Source of the DNA: Rhizoclosmatium globosum | Taxonomy: Eukaryota; Chytridiomycota; Chytridiomycetes; Chytridiales; Chytriomycetaceae | Direction of reading: 5' to 3' | NCBI GenBank assembly: GCA_002104985.1 | Contig: MCGO01000013.1 | Location: forward strand, 558,001 to 622,000 | Length of the DNA stretch: 64,000 nt | Shown: in pieces, positions 52,752-63,986 of the stretch | How the letters are laid out: each line of letters opens with the position of its first letter | Position numbering within the stretch: the first letter of the stretch is position 1 | Notes under the pieces: model-generated | The model's database searches: none | Seen by the model: the letters and a program-made list of their open reading frames with translations, nothing else | What the model was told of the DNA's origin: nothing | Position numbers and translations under genes: made by a program

Positions 52752-54986
52752 ATGCTAGTCAAGACTCTCTTCATTGCCTCGTATCTCGCGTCTATCGTGT
52801 CTGCATTTGCTACAACTGATTGTGTGACGCCAAATACAGTGTTCTGTTCCCAACAGTGTGGAAACTCTTTGATTATATGTCTTGGAACCGTGAGTTTCTT
52901 GAGTGTACTAAGTGTTCTCTGATAAAATATAAAGGGAATCGGAGCTACAATCGCCGTATCCGCAGGAACTGTTTGCAATAATGGTAAACTAGATTGGCCT
53001 TCAAATTGCGTCCCAAATCCGAGTGCCAGTGGTTCGTCAACCTCGGTCGCCTCTGTTCCAGTGACTTCAACAAGTGGGGCTTCACTGGCAGTTACAACAA
53101 TGCCACCATACTGGCCCTCATCTATCGCGTATTCCGCATGTCAAGCAGCTAACCAGTTTCTCTGCAACCAACAATGTGGATCAACTATCTATCAGTGTAT
53201 TGCTCCTGGGCAAGCCTACGTGCTGCCTGTATTGCCGGCCGGGACAGTATGTAACAATGGGTTCATTGATTGGGCTTCCAATTGTAAAGTTTCTTCTGCT
53301 ACTAGTAGTTCAATTGTGAACCCTGCATCATCCGCTACTCTCACGACTGTTGCATCTTCTGCTCCATCACTCACATCCTCTTCTTCTTCTGTGACAAGCC
53401 AGGTCACAACTGGCTCCAGCATTCCAGGTCAACCTGCAGGAGCGTTCCTCTATGCTCCATGTCAAACAGTCAACCAGCTTATCTGTCCGGTTCAATGTGG
53501 AACCTCCATTTATCAATGTACTGGATCTGGATATGCAGTTTCATTCACTACCGCAAGTGGAACCGTTTGTAATAACGGAAAACTCGACTGGCCTTCAAGT
53601 TGTAGCGCATCTGGAACTGTTGTGTCAACAGCTTCTGTGTCTTATATTCCAGGTCAACCAGCTGGCGCGTTTGTATATGCGGCATGTCAAGCTGCGAACC
53701 AGTTCTTGTGTCCTGTCTCTTGTGGAAACACAATTTATCAGTGTACTGGTGCGGGATACGCTGTTTCGTTGATTACTGCGCCAGGAACTGTATGTAATAA
53801 TGGGAAACTTGATTGGCCGTATAACTGTTTGGCAACTGGTACAACAGTAAGTCCTGTGCCTGTGGTGACTACTCCAAGTGCCTTCAAGACTCCGATATAT
53901 ACCCCAACTGCTGTAGCCACACCTGTCACTCCAGTCACGCCTCTTTATACACCTACCGTTGTTGCGACTCCTGCGACTCCGATTACACTAGTTTTTACTC
54001 CAACTGCTGTAGCTACTCCCATGGCTCGCGTAACTCCAATTTTCACTCCTAGTGCTGTGACTCCAACAACTCCTGTTTCGACTGCTGCGACTCTCGCACC
54101 AGTTCTCCAACCAGCGGGCGCGTTTCCCTTCTCCGCATGTCAAAAAGCCGGTCCATTCCTCTGCCCAGTCCAATGTGGAACCCAAATCTATCAATGCACG
54201 GGTGCAGGGTACGCTGTCGCGTCGACCACAGCAGCCGGAACAGTGTGTAACAACGGAATGGCAGACTTCGCGTACAACTGCGTCGTAGGACCTGGTGGAG
54301 TTGCAGTTGGTGGACAACCTGCTGGAGCGTTTGTGTACGCGGGATGTAAAGCTGCTAACGTGTTTGTATGTCCTATGCAGTGTGGTGGATTGATTTATCA
54401 GTGTACTGGAGTTGGGTATGCGGTTTCTATGAGTTTTTCTGCGGGGACTGTGTGTAATAATGGGGTTTTGGATTGGGCGGCGAATTGTTCGGGTGGGAGC
54501 GGGTCTGTTGTTGCTCCAAGTTTGACTGCATCTGTGCCTTCGGTGGCTACAACGATTGGTTTAGGAGGACAGCCGGCTGGATCGTTTGGATACGCGGCTT
54601 GTACGGGTGCTAATCAGTTCTTGTGTCCTGTTCAGTGTGGTGGATTAATTTATATGTGTACTGGAGCTGGATACGCGGTTGCGTTGGCGACAGCACAAGG
54701 AACCGTGTGTAATAAGGGCGTATTGGATTGGCCTGCGAGTTGTCTTGGAAGTAGCTCAGCTATTCCTGCAGTTCCTTCTGGGGTTGTTGGTCCAACTTCT
54801 GGTATCGCGGCAGTGAATACAACATGTACATCATTCGGGTTGTTTAGCTGTGGAGTGAGGGATAACAACAACGGATGGGATACTCTGGTTGCCTGTGATG
54901 CTTCCTTGAAGTGGGCTTATTTGGACAAATGTGGAAGCGGGTCCAAGACCTGTCAGTGGATTGGAGGAAACCCATACTGTGTTTAA
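52752..54986 (+). CDS. Secreted protein with seven Cys-rich (CBM19-like) repeats
   Basis: Two exons, 52752-52889 and 52935-54986, 729 residues. Signal peptide MLVKTLFIASYLASIVSAFA. Seven repeats of about 48 residues follow with six Cys each, pattern C-x7-C-x3-C-x6-C...GTVCNNG-x-x-D-W-x-x-x-C; examples begin CQAANQFLCPVSCG and end GTVCNNGKLDWPYNC. They are joined by Ser/Thr/Pro linkers, one of which contains imperfect repeats of TPTAVATPVTP. The C-terminus is a different Cys-rich module. GTVCNNG resembles the end of family 19 chitin-binding modules, so chitin binding is a reasonable guess. Likely cell-wall or extracellular. Confidence 0.8.
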
Positions 54987-55067
54987 TCTCCTACCTTCAT
55001 TTTTATTTAATTTGGTTTTGTGAAATGTCAGTAAAGGTGATTAGTTTATTTGGAAAAAAAGAAAGAA

Positions 55068-55989
55068 ATGTTCCAACTTCTGACCCTCGAAGATACAGTC
55101 CGTGTGCTTCCCGCCGACCAGCGAAAGCCTTTGCCTGTTGCCGTCACTGATGAACTGAACAAAAAGTATGCAAATAAGGTAAGAACCAACTGCAGCCTTC
55201 TCTGTCTGGTTTAACCATAACCCACCTCAATCCTCCTTTCAAAAAGATCAAACCAAAGTCTGGTCTTTGCATCCGAGTACTCGATATCCTCACAATCGGC
55301 GATGGCATTGTTCATGCGTGTTTGGATGGAAGTGGAATGTTCAAAACATCGTTCCGCCTTATTGTCTTCCGTCCATTCGTGGGTCAGATTCTGACAGGCA
55401 AAGTCGTGCATATGTCACCCGAAGGATTAAGAGGTGGGTGCTATCTCTGTGGGATTAAGTGGGAACTGGGATGAACTCACAGTCTAAACTTTCTTTTGAC
55501 AGTCTCACTCGAGTTCTTTGACGATATCTTGATTCCAGAATACTTATTGAAACCGAATAGCTCATAGTACGTATTTACAGCTATCCAATTTGCGGACCAC
55601 TCGAATACTCAACTATTCTCTTCCAGCAACAAAACAATGTCTCAATGGGTATGGCAGTATCAAGACGACGAGTCTGGTGAAGTGCAGAACATGGATATTG
55701 AACGGGAAGAAGTGATTCGGTTTCGGGTGGAAGCAGAGCATTTTAATGATGTGCGGCCGCCTGCTGCGAATATAAACCCGAATGCGTTAGACCCGAAGAG
55801 AGCGGCTGCTGCGAACTTGTCACCTGTTTTGGCGCCTGTTGGAGCTGGCGGTGCTGGAAAGGAGATTCGCAGTGCGGCTTACTGGTTGGAGGTAATGTGT
55901 TTTTGGATTTGGCAAGAAAGTTCCTAAACGTTAGGAAATAGTGCTCTATTATTGACGATGGATTGGGATTACTCTCGTGGTGGTCGTAA
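55068..55989 (+). CDS. RPC25: RNA polymerase III subunit RPC25/RPC8
   Basis: Five exons: 55068-55178, 55247-55433, 55503-55566, 55627-55891, 55942-55989, 224 residues. It is the stalk subunit of Pol III, counterpart of Rpb7. N-terminal SHS2/RNP-like domain: MFQLLTLEDTVRVLP, DELNKKYANK, GLCIRVLDILTIGDG; then the OB-fold part PFVGQILTGKVVHMSPEGL, VSLEFFDDILIPEYLL and WVWQYQDDES, ending GLGLLSWWS, the conserved Pol III-type terminus supplied by a 48-nt last exon. The length matches the family. Confidence 0.92.
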
Positions 55990-56104
55990 ACATCACAGAA
56001 TCCTATCTTTGTTTAGGATACCGTCGAATAAATTATATCTGAATACCGTAACGTGAATGTATTTTTCAGTCTATACTAAGATCAGATGTGTTTAACTCTG
56101 TCAC

Positions 56105-56997
56105 TCAAAATGGGCAGGTGAGGTGAGTCTTCTGTTTACGATCCACATAATCAACTTGGTTGTTGTCAAACCCATAGTTGCCCGAATTCATCAAACTAGT
56201 CCAAGCGTCGATTCTGTAGTTTGTCGCAACATAGGCAGGACCCCACTTCTTGTACAAGGCCTTACGTTTGGCGTTATACGTTTTCAACCAAGCCTTTTCG
56301 TTGTCGCCTCCTCCTGCAGTTCCTCCAACTTGTCTTGCCAAGAGCAAGGCAGTGTCTGTTCCAAGTTGAACTCCAGCATCGAAAAGCATCGCCTTCCCAA
56401 GAGCGCTTCGCACATCGTACTGAATCCACAGCGCCGTAAAAACGAAGCTGTTGAACACGATATCTTGCTGAGCTTGTAACAACCATCCGTCATCTCGAGC
56501 CGCGCTGGTCCAGTCTTGGCAGAAAGTGGAAAGGCCTGAGGGCGTGATTCTCTTGCTGCTTGTTCCACAGTAATTCGCGTTCTTGCATTGAGCAAGTGCG
56601 GCGGAGTCCTTGTACTTGTCGAGAGACCAGTACCAATGGTTTGCGTTGTTGAGGTACTCTGCAACGATCTCTTGGATGCCACCGCCGCAGGTTGTGAAGG
56701 AAATGAAGCCGGCTGAGATTCCTTGGGCGTCTGGAGTTGCTTCGCAGTATTGGTAGTTGCTATTGTTTGTGGGTTTGGGAAGTCAGTTTCATGATGTGGG
56801 ATATGTATTACAAGATGAAGGTTTTACAAGACAGGGGACCCGGTTTCAAATTGGCTAGTGATTTGAAGCATGAGATTGTATTGGCACTTGGACATGCCGA
56901 TGGCGTTCAAGAGGTTGTCGTTGGGGCCATAGTAGTTTTCAGCAGAGGCGAATACAGTTATGAGAGGCAGCGCTATGACTGCAAGAGGAATCATCAT
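56105..56997 (-). CDS. GH46-family chitosanase, secreted
   Basis: Two minus-strand exons, 56997-56828 and 56759-56105, 274 residues. Signal peptide MIPLAVIALPLITVFASA. LMLQITSQFETGSPVFNYQYC followed by GISAGFISFTTCGGG corresponds to the GH46 catalytic segment, in which the Glu of FE is the proton donor; FDAGVQLG matches the conserved helix further on. It would hydrolyse chitosan, the deacetylated chitin of fungal or arthropod material. Cys-rich relative to bacterial members. The splice joins ETGSPV to FNYQYC in frame. Confidence 0.8.
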
Positions 56998-57461
56998 TTG
57001 TTAGTTGGAAACACGTTTCCACGCATACGTGATTCCTAATATATATGGTTCGGTAAGGCCACGTGAACCTTCACATGATTTTGAGGGAATCTAGACATTC
57101 AAAATTACGCCTCTCGTTCATTTGAGGAGTAAATCGAAACAGTTTCGGTTGTTGGTTTAAAACATAATAGACGCTTTGCAGCCTTGTCTTTTGGTCGTTC
57201 TATTTGGCTCTGGAGGGGCCTGTATGATGCAAATTGGGTCGAAATCCAAATAAATTCGGCTTTCCCATGTCGGAGCTTCCGATTCGTAGCACAAATTTAC
57301 AAGAATGTGACTTATTGAGGCTTAAAGAAAGATTTACTCTTATATTCATTATCATTCCTGGTATAAGTCAATGGGAGGTGCGAAGGCCAGATAACAAGTC
57401 TTTCTAACGCCAACGTTCCCATTCAAAATACAGTTGTAAAAAAATCTCTATTTCTGAAAAA
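56998..57461. other. Intergenic, no gene seen
   Basis: Promoter side of the chitosanase gene and left flank of the transposase relic. No coding potential or repeat was recognised. Confidence 0.5.
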
Positions 57462-57797
57462 AATGTATACCGAATTTGAAAAACAACGCATTCTCGATCA
57501 AAGTATCTTGGAATGTCATAGCTGAGAAATTGGGAAGGAAACCTGGTGCACTTCGACAATGGTTCTGCGAATACGAGAAGAATAAGGACCTTCCACCGAA
57601 ACCGTCACTCCGCAAACGCATCACAGATGGAAGAACCGGGCTGCAACTTAAAAACATTATCAAAGATAACCCTGCGATGTCTATTAGACGTGAAAGTAGA
57701 ACTTGCTGCGCGCCTTGGACCAGGAGTTGTTGTCCCGTCAAAGTCAACTATCCACCGTTTTGAACTGCAAAACAGCCTCTCACACAGCAAACGCTAA
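57462..57797 (+). pseudogene. Transposase (Tc1/IS630-type) N-terminal relic
   Basis: The helix-turn-helix part is recognisable (FEKQRILDQS, then in another frame VIAEKLGRKPGALRQWFCEY and KPSLRKRITDG), followed after a further shift by LAARLGPGVVVPSKSTIHRF. The frame changes at least twice within 340 bp and there is no DDE catalytic part. It is a decayed fragment of a DNA transposon; family assignment rests on the N-terminal pattern only. Confidence 0.55.
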
Positions 57798-57942
57798 TGT
57801 CGGAAGAGAATGTGACTTAAGAGTGAAGGATGTGCCAATAGAGAATTAAGTTTGGGAAATAAAGATGCACGTAAATAAGCTATGAAGTTCCCTTATTTTA
57901 TTTGCTCATTACAAATACAAATCCGAGCAATAAGTCTTCCAA

Positions 57943-60720
57943 ATGAGCAGCACTCTTGTCCGACCCGAGTTGGCTGACGCAGCGCGGCCATCCAAGATGC
58001 GGATCCAAGTTGAATCCGTTGAAGGAGCTTTGAGCGAACGAATCGAAGTTCGGGTAAAGCTGCGATCTGCGACAAAAGATGTTTTCGTTGGTGAAAGCGC
58101 AGACTTTGTTGTGACATTCCACACGCATTTGTTTGATGTGATTAAGGTTGGTTGCATTACACTTAGACTGCGGGGGTGCATTACACATCACTCACTGCGA
58201 ACGTAGGTGGATGTGTTCAGGGCGACCAGTCCCATTACAAAGAAGCACCTTGGCCGGGGTCGTCTCGACTTTTCGCAAATGCCCGATTGGCACTTTGGAA
58301 AATACAAAGTTGAAGTCGATTTGGGCGGAAGGAAAAAGGGGCGGCGGAAGAACACTTTGATGAAGGACAATAACCACCACCAACAACAACAACAAATGTC
58401 CGTTCTGCTTTCAATCGCATTCGAACCTTTGGTCAGTGAAAGTGAACTGCTTTCGCTTCAGATGGATCCAAGTGTGTTGGAGGGGGAGGCTGGGCTTACG
58501 GAGGCGGAGCTGCAGAACTTGTTTCTGCAACGGGCAAATTTGGAGACTGCTCTTTCCGATGAGTATGATGAAGAAGAAGGTATGGTTAAATTCTTACATT
58601 ATATGGTATCACATTACTCTAGCTTGTCCATGTGCTGAGGCCTCCTTTTATATTCCCTTACATCAGTCAACTAATACCACCTTTGTTGCAGATATCGAGA
58701 GTGATTCCGTTGACACTCACTCTGATTCTCGGTCTCGCGAACATTATACTCAGCAGAACCCTCCACTGCATATCCCACGATCCATCTCACCTGAAAAAGT
58801 CACAGACCTCACGGACATTCACGGATCTCCAGCTGTGACTATTCAAACTCTACCGTCTACTCGTTCCCATTTCATCCAACCAGCCAATTTCCATCAAGTT
58901 TACAATAGCGTCATGTCGCCATCTTCTTCTGCTTCATGGGAAGGTGGGCTTGCTACCAGTCCATATCGGCAGGGGTCTGTGGAGACAGCCACGTCACCAA
59001 CAAGAACGTTCGTCCTTTGAGTTTTCTTGTGCTCCTGAACTGATGATTCCCCTTAAAAACATTAGAAATACAGCACCTTTGGAATCTGGTGGAAATATTG
59101 CAAAGCGGTCTTCTATTCTGGATATGCTGAGAATTTCTTCATTTCCCATTTTGCGAAAGAGTTCTGAACGTAAGTGCTTGTAGTTTCCAAACTGCTCGCT
59201 AATCAAAAACAACGGTTTCAGACGTCGGAAGCAGTACTGTAACGTCCCCAACTCCTCAAGATGCTATTTTACCACAAACCCAAGCTTTTAGCACTTCCCC
59301 AACCCCAACCACTTCAATCCCTTCAACCCCAACACCATCAACTCCACTCCCAGGAACAACACAAACCCTCCCCAAATCAAAATCTCTCACGCTCCCAAAA
59401 CTCCGCAACCCATTAATCAAACCTGAAACCCACCTAAACCTCGAAGAAGTCAAGTCCCTCACAAAATCCTTCTTCAAAACCAATTTCGACATGCCCCTTC
59501 CACGTCTCCTCAAAACCCTCTCCTTTCTCTACAAATTCGAAAACGGCGAGCCTATCCCTCGCACAGGCGAGTTCGTGAAGGACGTGGAGGTGTTGAAGGG
59601 AGCTCGTCGGTTTATGGATTATTCGCTTGTTGCCTATGGCGCAGTTATGAGTAGCTTTTGCACGCCTGAGGCTATCTCGCCTATGAAAGGACTGCGGCCC
59701 CGCGCGGATGAACGGACAGCCGCGGAGTACCTAGGCATTCCTGACGATGCGATTCTGTACTGGGACCATTCGAAGCGGTCACTGAGTTCCACGCGGTACT
59801 TTATCGCGTGGGATGCGGGGTTGAAGGCTGTTGTTGTGAGTGTGCAGGGGACGATGAGTGGGAGTCAGGTTGTGACTGACTTGAATGCGGAGTATTTCCC
59901 GTTTGGGGAGGGGGCTGCACATGTGGGGATGTTGAGGGCTGCGCAAGGGATTGTGGATTTGCATTTTGGGGAAGTGAAGGGGTGGATTGAAGGGTTTGGA
60001 GCTGGGGCTGTTTATTGTACGGGGCATTCGCTTGGGGCTGGGGTTGCGGTTCTTGTGGCTATGTTGTTGGAGGAGCGGAAGGAGGAGTTGTTTGAGGGAA
60101 GGGAGGGAGTTGTTAAGGCGAGTGTTTTTGCTTGTCCTGGGGTTGTCACGAGGCCGCTTGCTGAGAGGTGTGTTGGATTCGTGGATACTTGTAAGTGCTT
60201 TGCTATTGCGCCGTTGTTGGACGTAACTTATTCGGTATTAGACATTATGGAAAATGATATCGTCCCACGTATTTCATACGGAACAATGTACGCGTTCAAG
60301 GAGATGTTACTCGAAGCAGCCGACATTATGGACGAGAAAATGGACGAAGACGAAGCGTTTACAATCCTGGAAACCAAGCGAGCAGAAATTCTTGTGAAAC
60401 ACTCTGATAAACTTGGAATGTGTCCTGGAACCATCTACCACATTTACAAAACAGTTCGCAAGATCCCTCGTCGGCATTACACTCGACACGGAATCGAAAA
60501 GCAGCCGTTGTTCCAAGAAGCTTTTCAGACGATGCCTTTACCTGCATCGGAAAAACCTGAGGTACCGCACTATGTGCTGGAGAAAGGAAAGGCAGAACAC
60601 TTCCAATACCTTGCGCCAAGGCGGCATTTATTGAATCATCATATGCCGTGGCAATATTTGAAGTGTGTGCGTGGAGCGTTAGAATGGTTGGAGAAGGAGG
60701 GCGAAAACGGAGCGGAGTGA
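57943..60720 (+). CDS. C2-domain class 3 lipase, sn1-diacylglycerol lipase-like
   Basis: Five exons: 57943-58146, 58207-58579, 58692-59007, 59066-59169, 59222-60720, 831 residues. Residues 20-160 look like a C2 domain (MRIQVESVEGALSERIEVRV, FDVIKVDVFRATSP). A long Ser/Thr/Pro-rich linker follows, then from about 420 a lipase_3 domain: RYFIAWDAGLKAVVVSVQGT with TDLNAEY, nucleophile elbow GHSLGAGVAV (Ser catalytic), and VFACPGVV. Similar C2-plus-lipase organisation occurs in diacylglycerol lipases that release 2-monoacylglycerol at membranes. Catalytic Asp and His cannot be assigned with certainty. No signal peptide or transmembrane segments. Confidence 0.83.
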
Positions 60721-61298
60721 CGGACAGTTTCATTAGAATAGAATTGCATTTTTTGTAAGAAGGATGTTACGCGTTTATATGGCAAGAACGGAAGCTTTAA
60801 AGACAATTTGTGATGTTAAATTTTTTGGGGCTGCTCCGCCTCATTTGGTGTTCTGCTCCACCTCTGCAACGCCACGACCAACCTCAGAACAGCATACACG
60901 TGATCCATATGTCATGGAAGGTTTCAATGAAAGGTAGTCACTCTTTGTGTTGTTTGATGAACATTTAAGTGAACAGGGATTGATGACTTTTGGAGATCGG
61001 CAATTCTGCGAAAATTTCAACTGTTGGAGATCGGTTTTCTGAATTGGATTCTCCTTATGAACAGACGTAACTTTCAATTGAGCTTGTTCAGATATTTCCT
61101 TTCTGTTCTCCTTTTCTCTTTCTATCTGTTTGAGCACCGAGAAAGGATGGCGATCGGCTATTCCGTGAAAAATTTGAGTTTTTGCTAATTTGGTCTTTGT
61201 CTCCACCTCATAATTATTAGAAATGCGCAAAACAATCTATTCGTAAGGTAAAACATTTAAAAGTCGTGTAAAGATACGCATCAAACGCGAAAAGAGAA
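60721..61298. other. Intergenic with an unassigned minus-strand ORF
   Basis: Between the convergent lipase and CAP-protein genes. A 129-codon minus-strand open frame (61230-60841) lacks an ATG at its head and is rich in Lys/Gln/Asn/Ser; it has no recognisable domain and could be chance. Nothing else was seen. Confidence 0.4.
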
Positions 61299-62832
61299 TT
61301 AGAAAACGAGACCGAGAACAGCAAGTAGGATTGCAGAGATAGCAAAACCAGTAGCACTGGATCTAGTAGACGCCGTTACAGAAGTTGGTTGGACAATTGC
61401 ACCTGCGACTGCAGATGTTGCCTGGATGGACGACTTTTCCATAAATGTTGGCACCGCCCCAGACGTGGTTACTGATGTCGAACCTGTTGATACAGTTGAT
61501 GAAATTGATACTGGCGCAACAATGATGGTTCCGTTAGAATCCATTGCAATGATTCCAGACTCTGTAGACGTAACTGAAAAGCTAATTCCCAAGTTTTTAC
61601 CCAACAAGGTCCCACACCCGCTTGTAGCTAGTTTCAAAAGAGATGTGGTTGCAATGAAATCTTGTTTTGATTTCGGGTTGACGGAAGGGCTGCATTGTGT
61701 ATTAACGCATGTGCATAGTGTGATTAAGCTCGTGTTTATGGTTGTGCAGATTCCGGTGATGAATTCTTGCGTGATTGTGGTCGTGAGGGAAGGGAATTGG
61801 GTAAGACATTGTTTGGCGCACTGAGGAGCTGCGTCGAGGGCGGAGCGGATTTGTGCGGAGAAGTCGGAGTTTGGTGGTGTCATGGAGATCGGTGAGATCG
61901 GTGTTGTTCCAGGTGTGGATTCAGGGGCGGCAGTGGTTGATTGTTGTAAGATGATGTTGTTTGCGGGCTTAGAGAATTGCGTAATGGCAGCAGGTGGAAT
62001 TGCTGTGGCGGAAGTGGTTGGGGCTGGTAATTGAACTGGAGCATTGTTTTCCGGAACAGGAGCGGGGTTTTCAGCAGAAGTCGTTGATGGCGCTGGTTGA
62101 GGAACTGGAATAGGAGCTGGGGCTGGATCTTGCTTGACGGGCTGTTGGACTGGGGTTGGGGTTGGTTCTGTTGGTTTTGGGGCAGGATCTTGGGTGGTAA
62201 TCTGAGGAACCGGAGCCGGAGGAGATGGGGGAGGTGGAGGAACAGTAGTCGTGGTAGTGGTTGTAGTTGTAGTGGTCGTAGTGGTCGTAGTGGTGGTGGA
62301 AACTGAGGACGAGGTTGAGGCAGAAAACTGCCACCAAGTCTGGCCTTCAATGTTTCCTGATGGATTGTAATCGCAAACGAGCATTTTGCAACTGTCTCCT
62401 CTAACAGCAAGAGCGCATCCTACGGCGGTAGTGTATCCCCAGAGCATCTGAGTCGCGTGATTGTATGTTCCTTTCGGCCCAACCGGATCCATTGGAATGT
62501 TCTCGTTGACCCAAGCTGCATTCAGAATTCAATCATTCAGTCAATGCAAGATAACATATTGATTAATGGTTGTTTGACTCACCTTGAACCAGATCCTGTG
62601 TTGTGTATCCAAGTGTTGACCAGGCCAAGTTCTGCCCGTAATCGCCAAAGTCTCCATGATGGCTAGCGGGATCGGCACAACCGTCAAAAGAAGCACTGTG
62701 CTGGGCCCAATTGACAGCGAAAGTCGCAATCGAATCATCCCAAACCAACGGGCCTTGTCCATGCGTCGATCGGAATGTGTTGTGTAGGCTGAGGATCGTT
62801 GAGATGTCGGAAGCAGAGAGACCGATGGACAT
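61299..62832 (-). CDS. CAP/SCP-domain protein with Cys-rich module and GPI-type C-terminus
   Basis: Two minus-strand exons, 62832-62583 and 62515-61299, 488 residues. CAP domain: ISTILSLHNTFRSTHGQGPL, WAQHSASFDGC, GQNLAW, then HATQMLWGYTTAVGCALA and LVCDYNPSGNIEGQTWWQF, all typical of PR-1/SCP proteins. A run of 18 Thr and a Pro/Thr/Ala-rich spacer lead to a seven-Cys region (QCAKQCLTQFPS...LCTCVNTQC) somewhat like CFEM, and the protein ends in a hydrophobic tail ATGFAISAILLAVLGLVF suited to GPI attachment. Oddly, the ATG used gives no signal peptide, so an upstream leader exon is probably missing from this model. Confidence 0.78.
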
Positions 62833-63743
62833 TCTTGCTCTTTTTTGGGGGAAAGTGTTTGTGTGTTTTGCACGGATTTAAGGGGGGCCGTTAAATACTT
62901 CCGCAATAACCCTAATTGTGTCAGGACCATCAGAGTTGAACACACACTGCCACACCTGCCATCCAGCCCCACCACAGACTTTCTCTCGCAACCGTACACT
63001 GCGAAACGCGAGAATACGCGTGGTTCTTGACGGGCGGAGTTTGCAAGTCACTCCAAATCGGATTTTGGGATGTCCATCTCCACGACACGTGATGAGTGTT
63101 ATTTATTGGACCTCGCTTTCCGCCCTTAAATTCTTTAAACCTTGTCAACATCTCTTGCTTTTACACTAATTGAGTAGCTTTCAAACAAGAAGCCCAGCCC
63201 GTGCTTGGCATGGAGTGCAATATCTGATTTGGAGTCATCTCCAACTGACGCCTCCCTTATATTTTTTGATATTTGATATACCTTTGGTGAATCTTTCAAT
63301 GTTTTAACGGAGAAATACATGTACGTTTGACGGGTGGAGCTCTTCTCTCATACAGCTCTCTTGGTGTTCTTCCGCCGAACATTAGCCGAACCAGTTCCGA
63401 CTCATAATAAGGGAAAAATTATACATTTTGCAATACGACTTTGCAGAAGAAACTGAATTTATTCATTTTTGATAATAATGAAGTAACCAAATTCATTCGT
63501 AATGAATCGCGTATTTATCTGCGGCCAATACAACTCTTGGCTTCTTTCCCAATAATTGATGTAATTGATCATGGAACTATTCTTCTTTGTCACTTATAAA
63601 ATTAATAAACTTTCTTTGATAGTCTTCCAAACTGTGGTTGTCAATATAATGTCCACGTCCTGATTTGAAAGAGAGGAGAATAATTTTTACGAAATTAGTG
63701 GTGTCCTCCTGAGTGGAATAGTTCTGGTTTGGCCCTTCTGGCT
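62833..63743. other. Mostly non-coding stretch
   Basis: May contain the leader exon and promoter of the CAP-protein gene near its left end. A 61-codon minus-strand ORF with ATG at 63320 is the longest plausible frame and shows no family likeness. The right part is AT-rich. Confidence 0.4.
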
Positions 63744-63986
63744 TCACTTGACACTTGAATGAATTTGCAGAAGCGTTTGAGTAAGCCCACTCAATAGACC
63801 GGTTCTTCTCTTGAACACGAGATACTGTGTGACGGTGTTTAACTTTGCGCCCATGGATTCTTTCAGGGCGGCGAGACCAGCGACTGTATCTATGCCATAC
63901 GAGAGGGTCGCGGATTCAATATGGGATGGGGCAGTTTTGATGAACTCTTCCGTTGCTGCTGTGAGCTTGTTGGCGTTTGTTTTCAT
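63744..63986 (-). CDS. Hypothetical protein, possibly continuing past the window end
   Basis: 80-codon open frame from the ATG at 63986, only 14 bases from the window edge, so this may be a last exon. The sequence (LTAATEEFIKTAPSHIESAT, LAALKESMGAKLNTVTQYL) looks like a real helical protein at its start; the end (RRTGLLSGLTQTLLQIHSSV) might run into an unspliced intron. No family recognised. Confidence 0.35.
   Translation of the reverse strand: MKTNANKLTAATEEFIKTAPSHIESATLSYGIDTVAGLAALKESMGAKLNTVTQYLVFKRRTGLLSGLTQTLLQIHSSVK

Noticed and set aside
60841..61230. 129-codon minus-strand frame as a gene
   Set aside because: It has no ATG at its head, no recognisable domain and a biased Lys/Gln/Asn composition in AT-rich DNA; kept only as a note in the intergenic entry.
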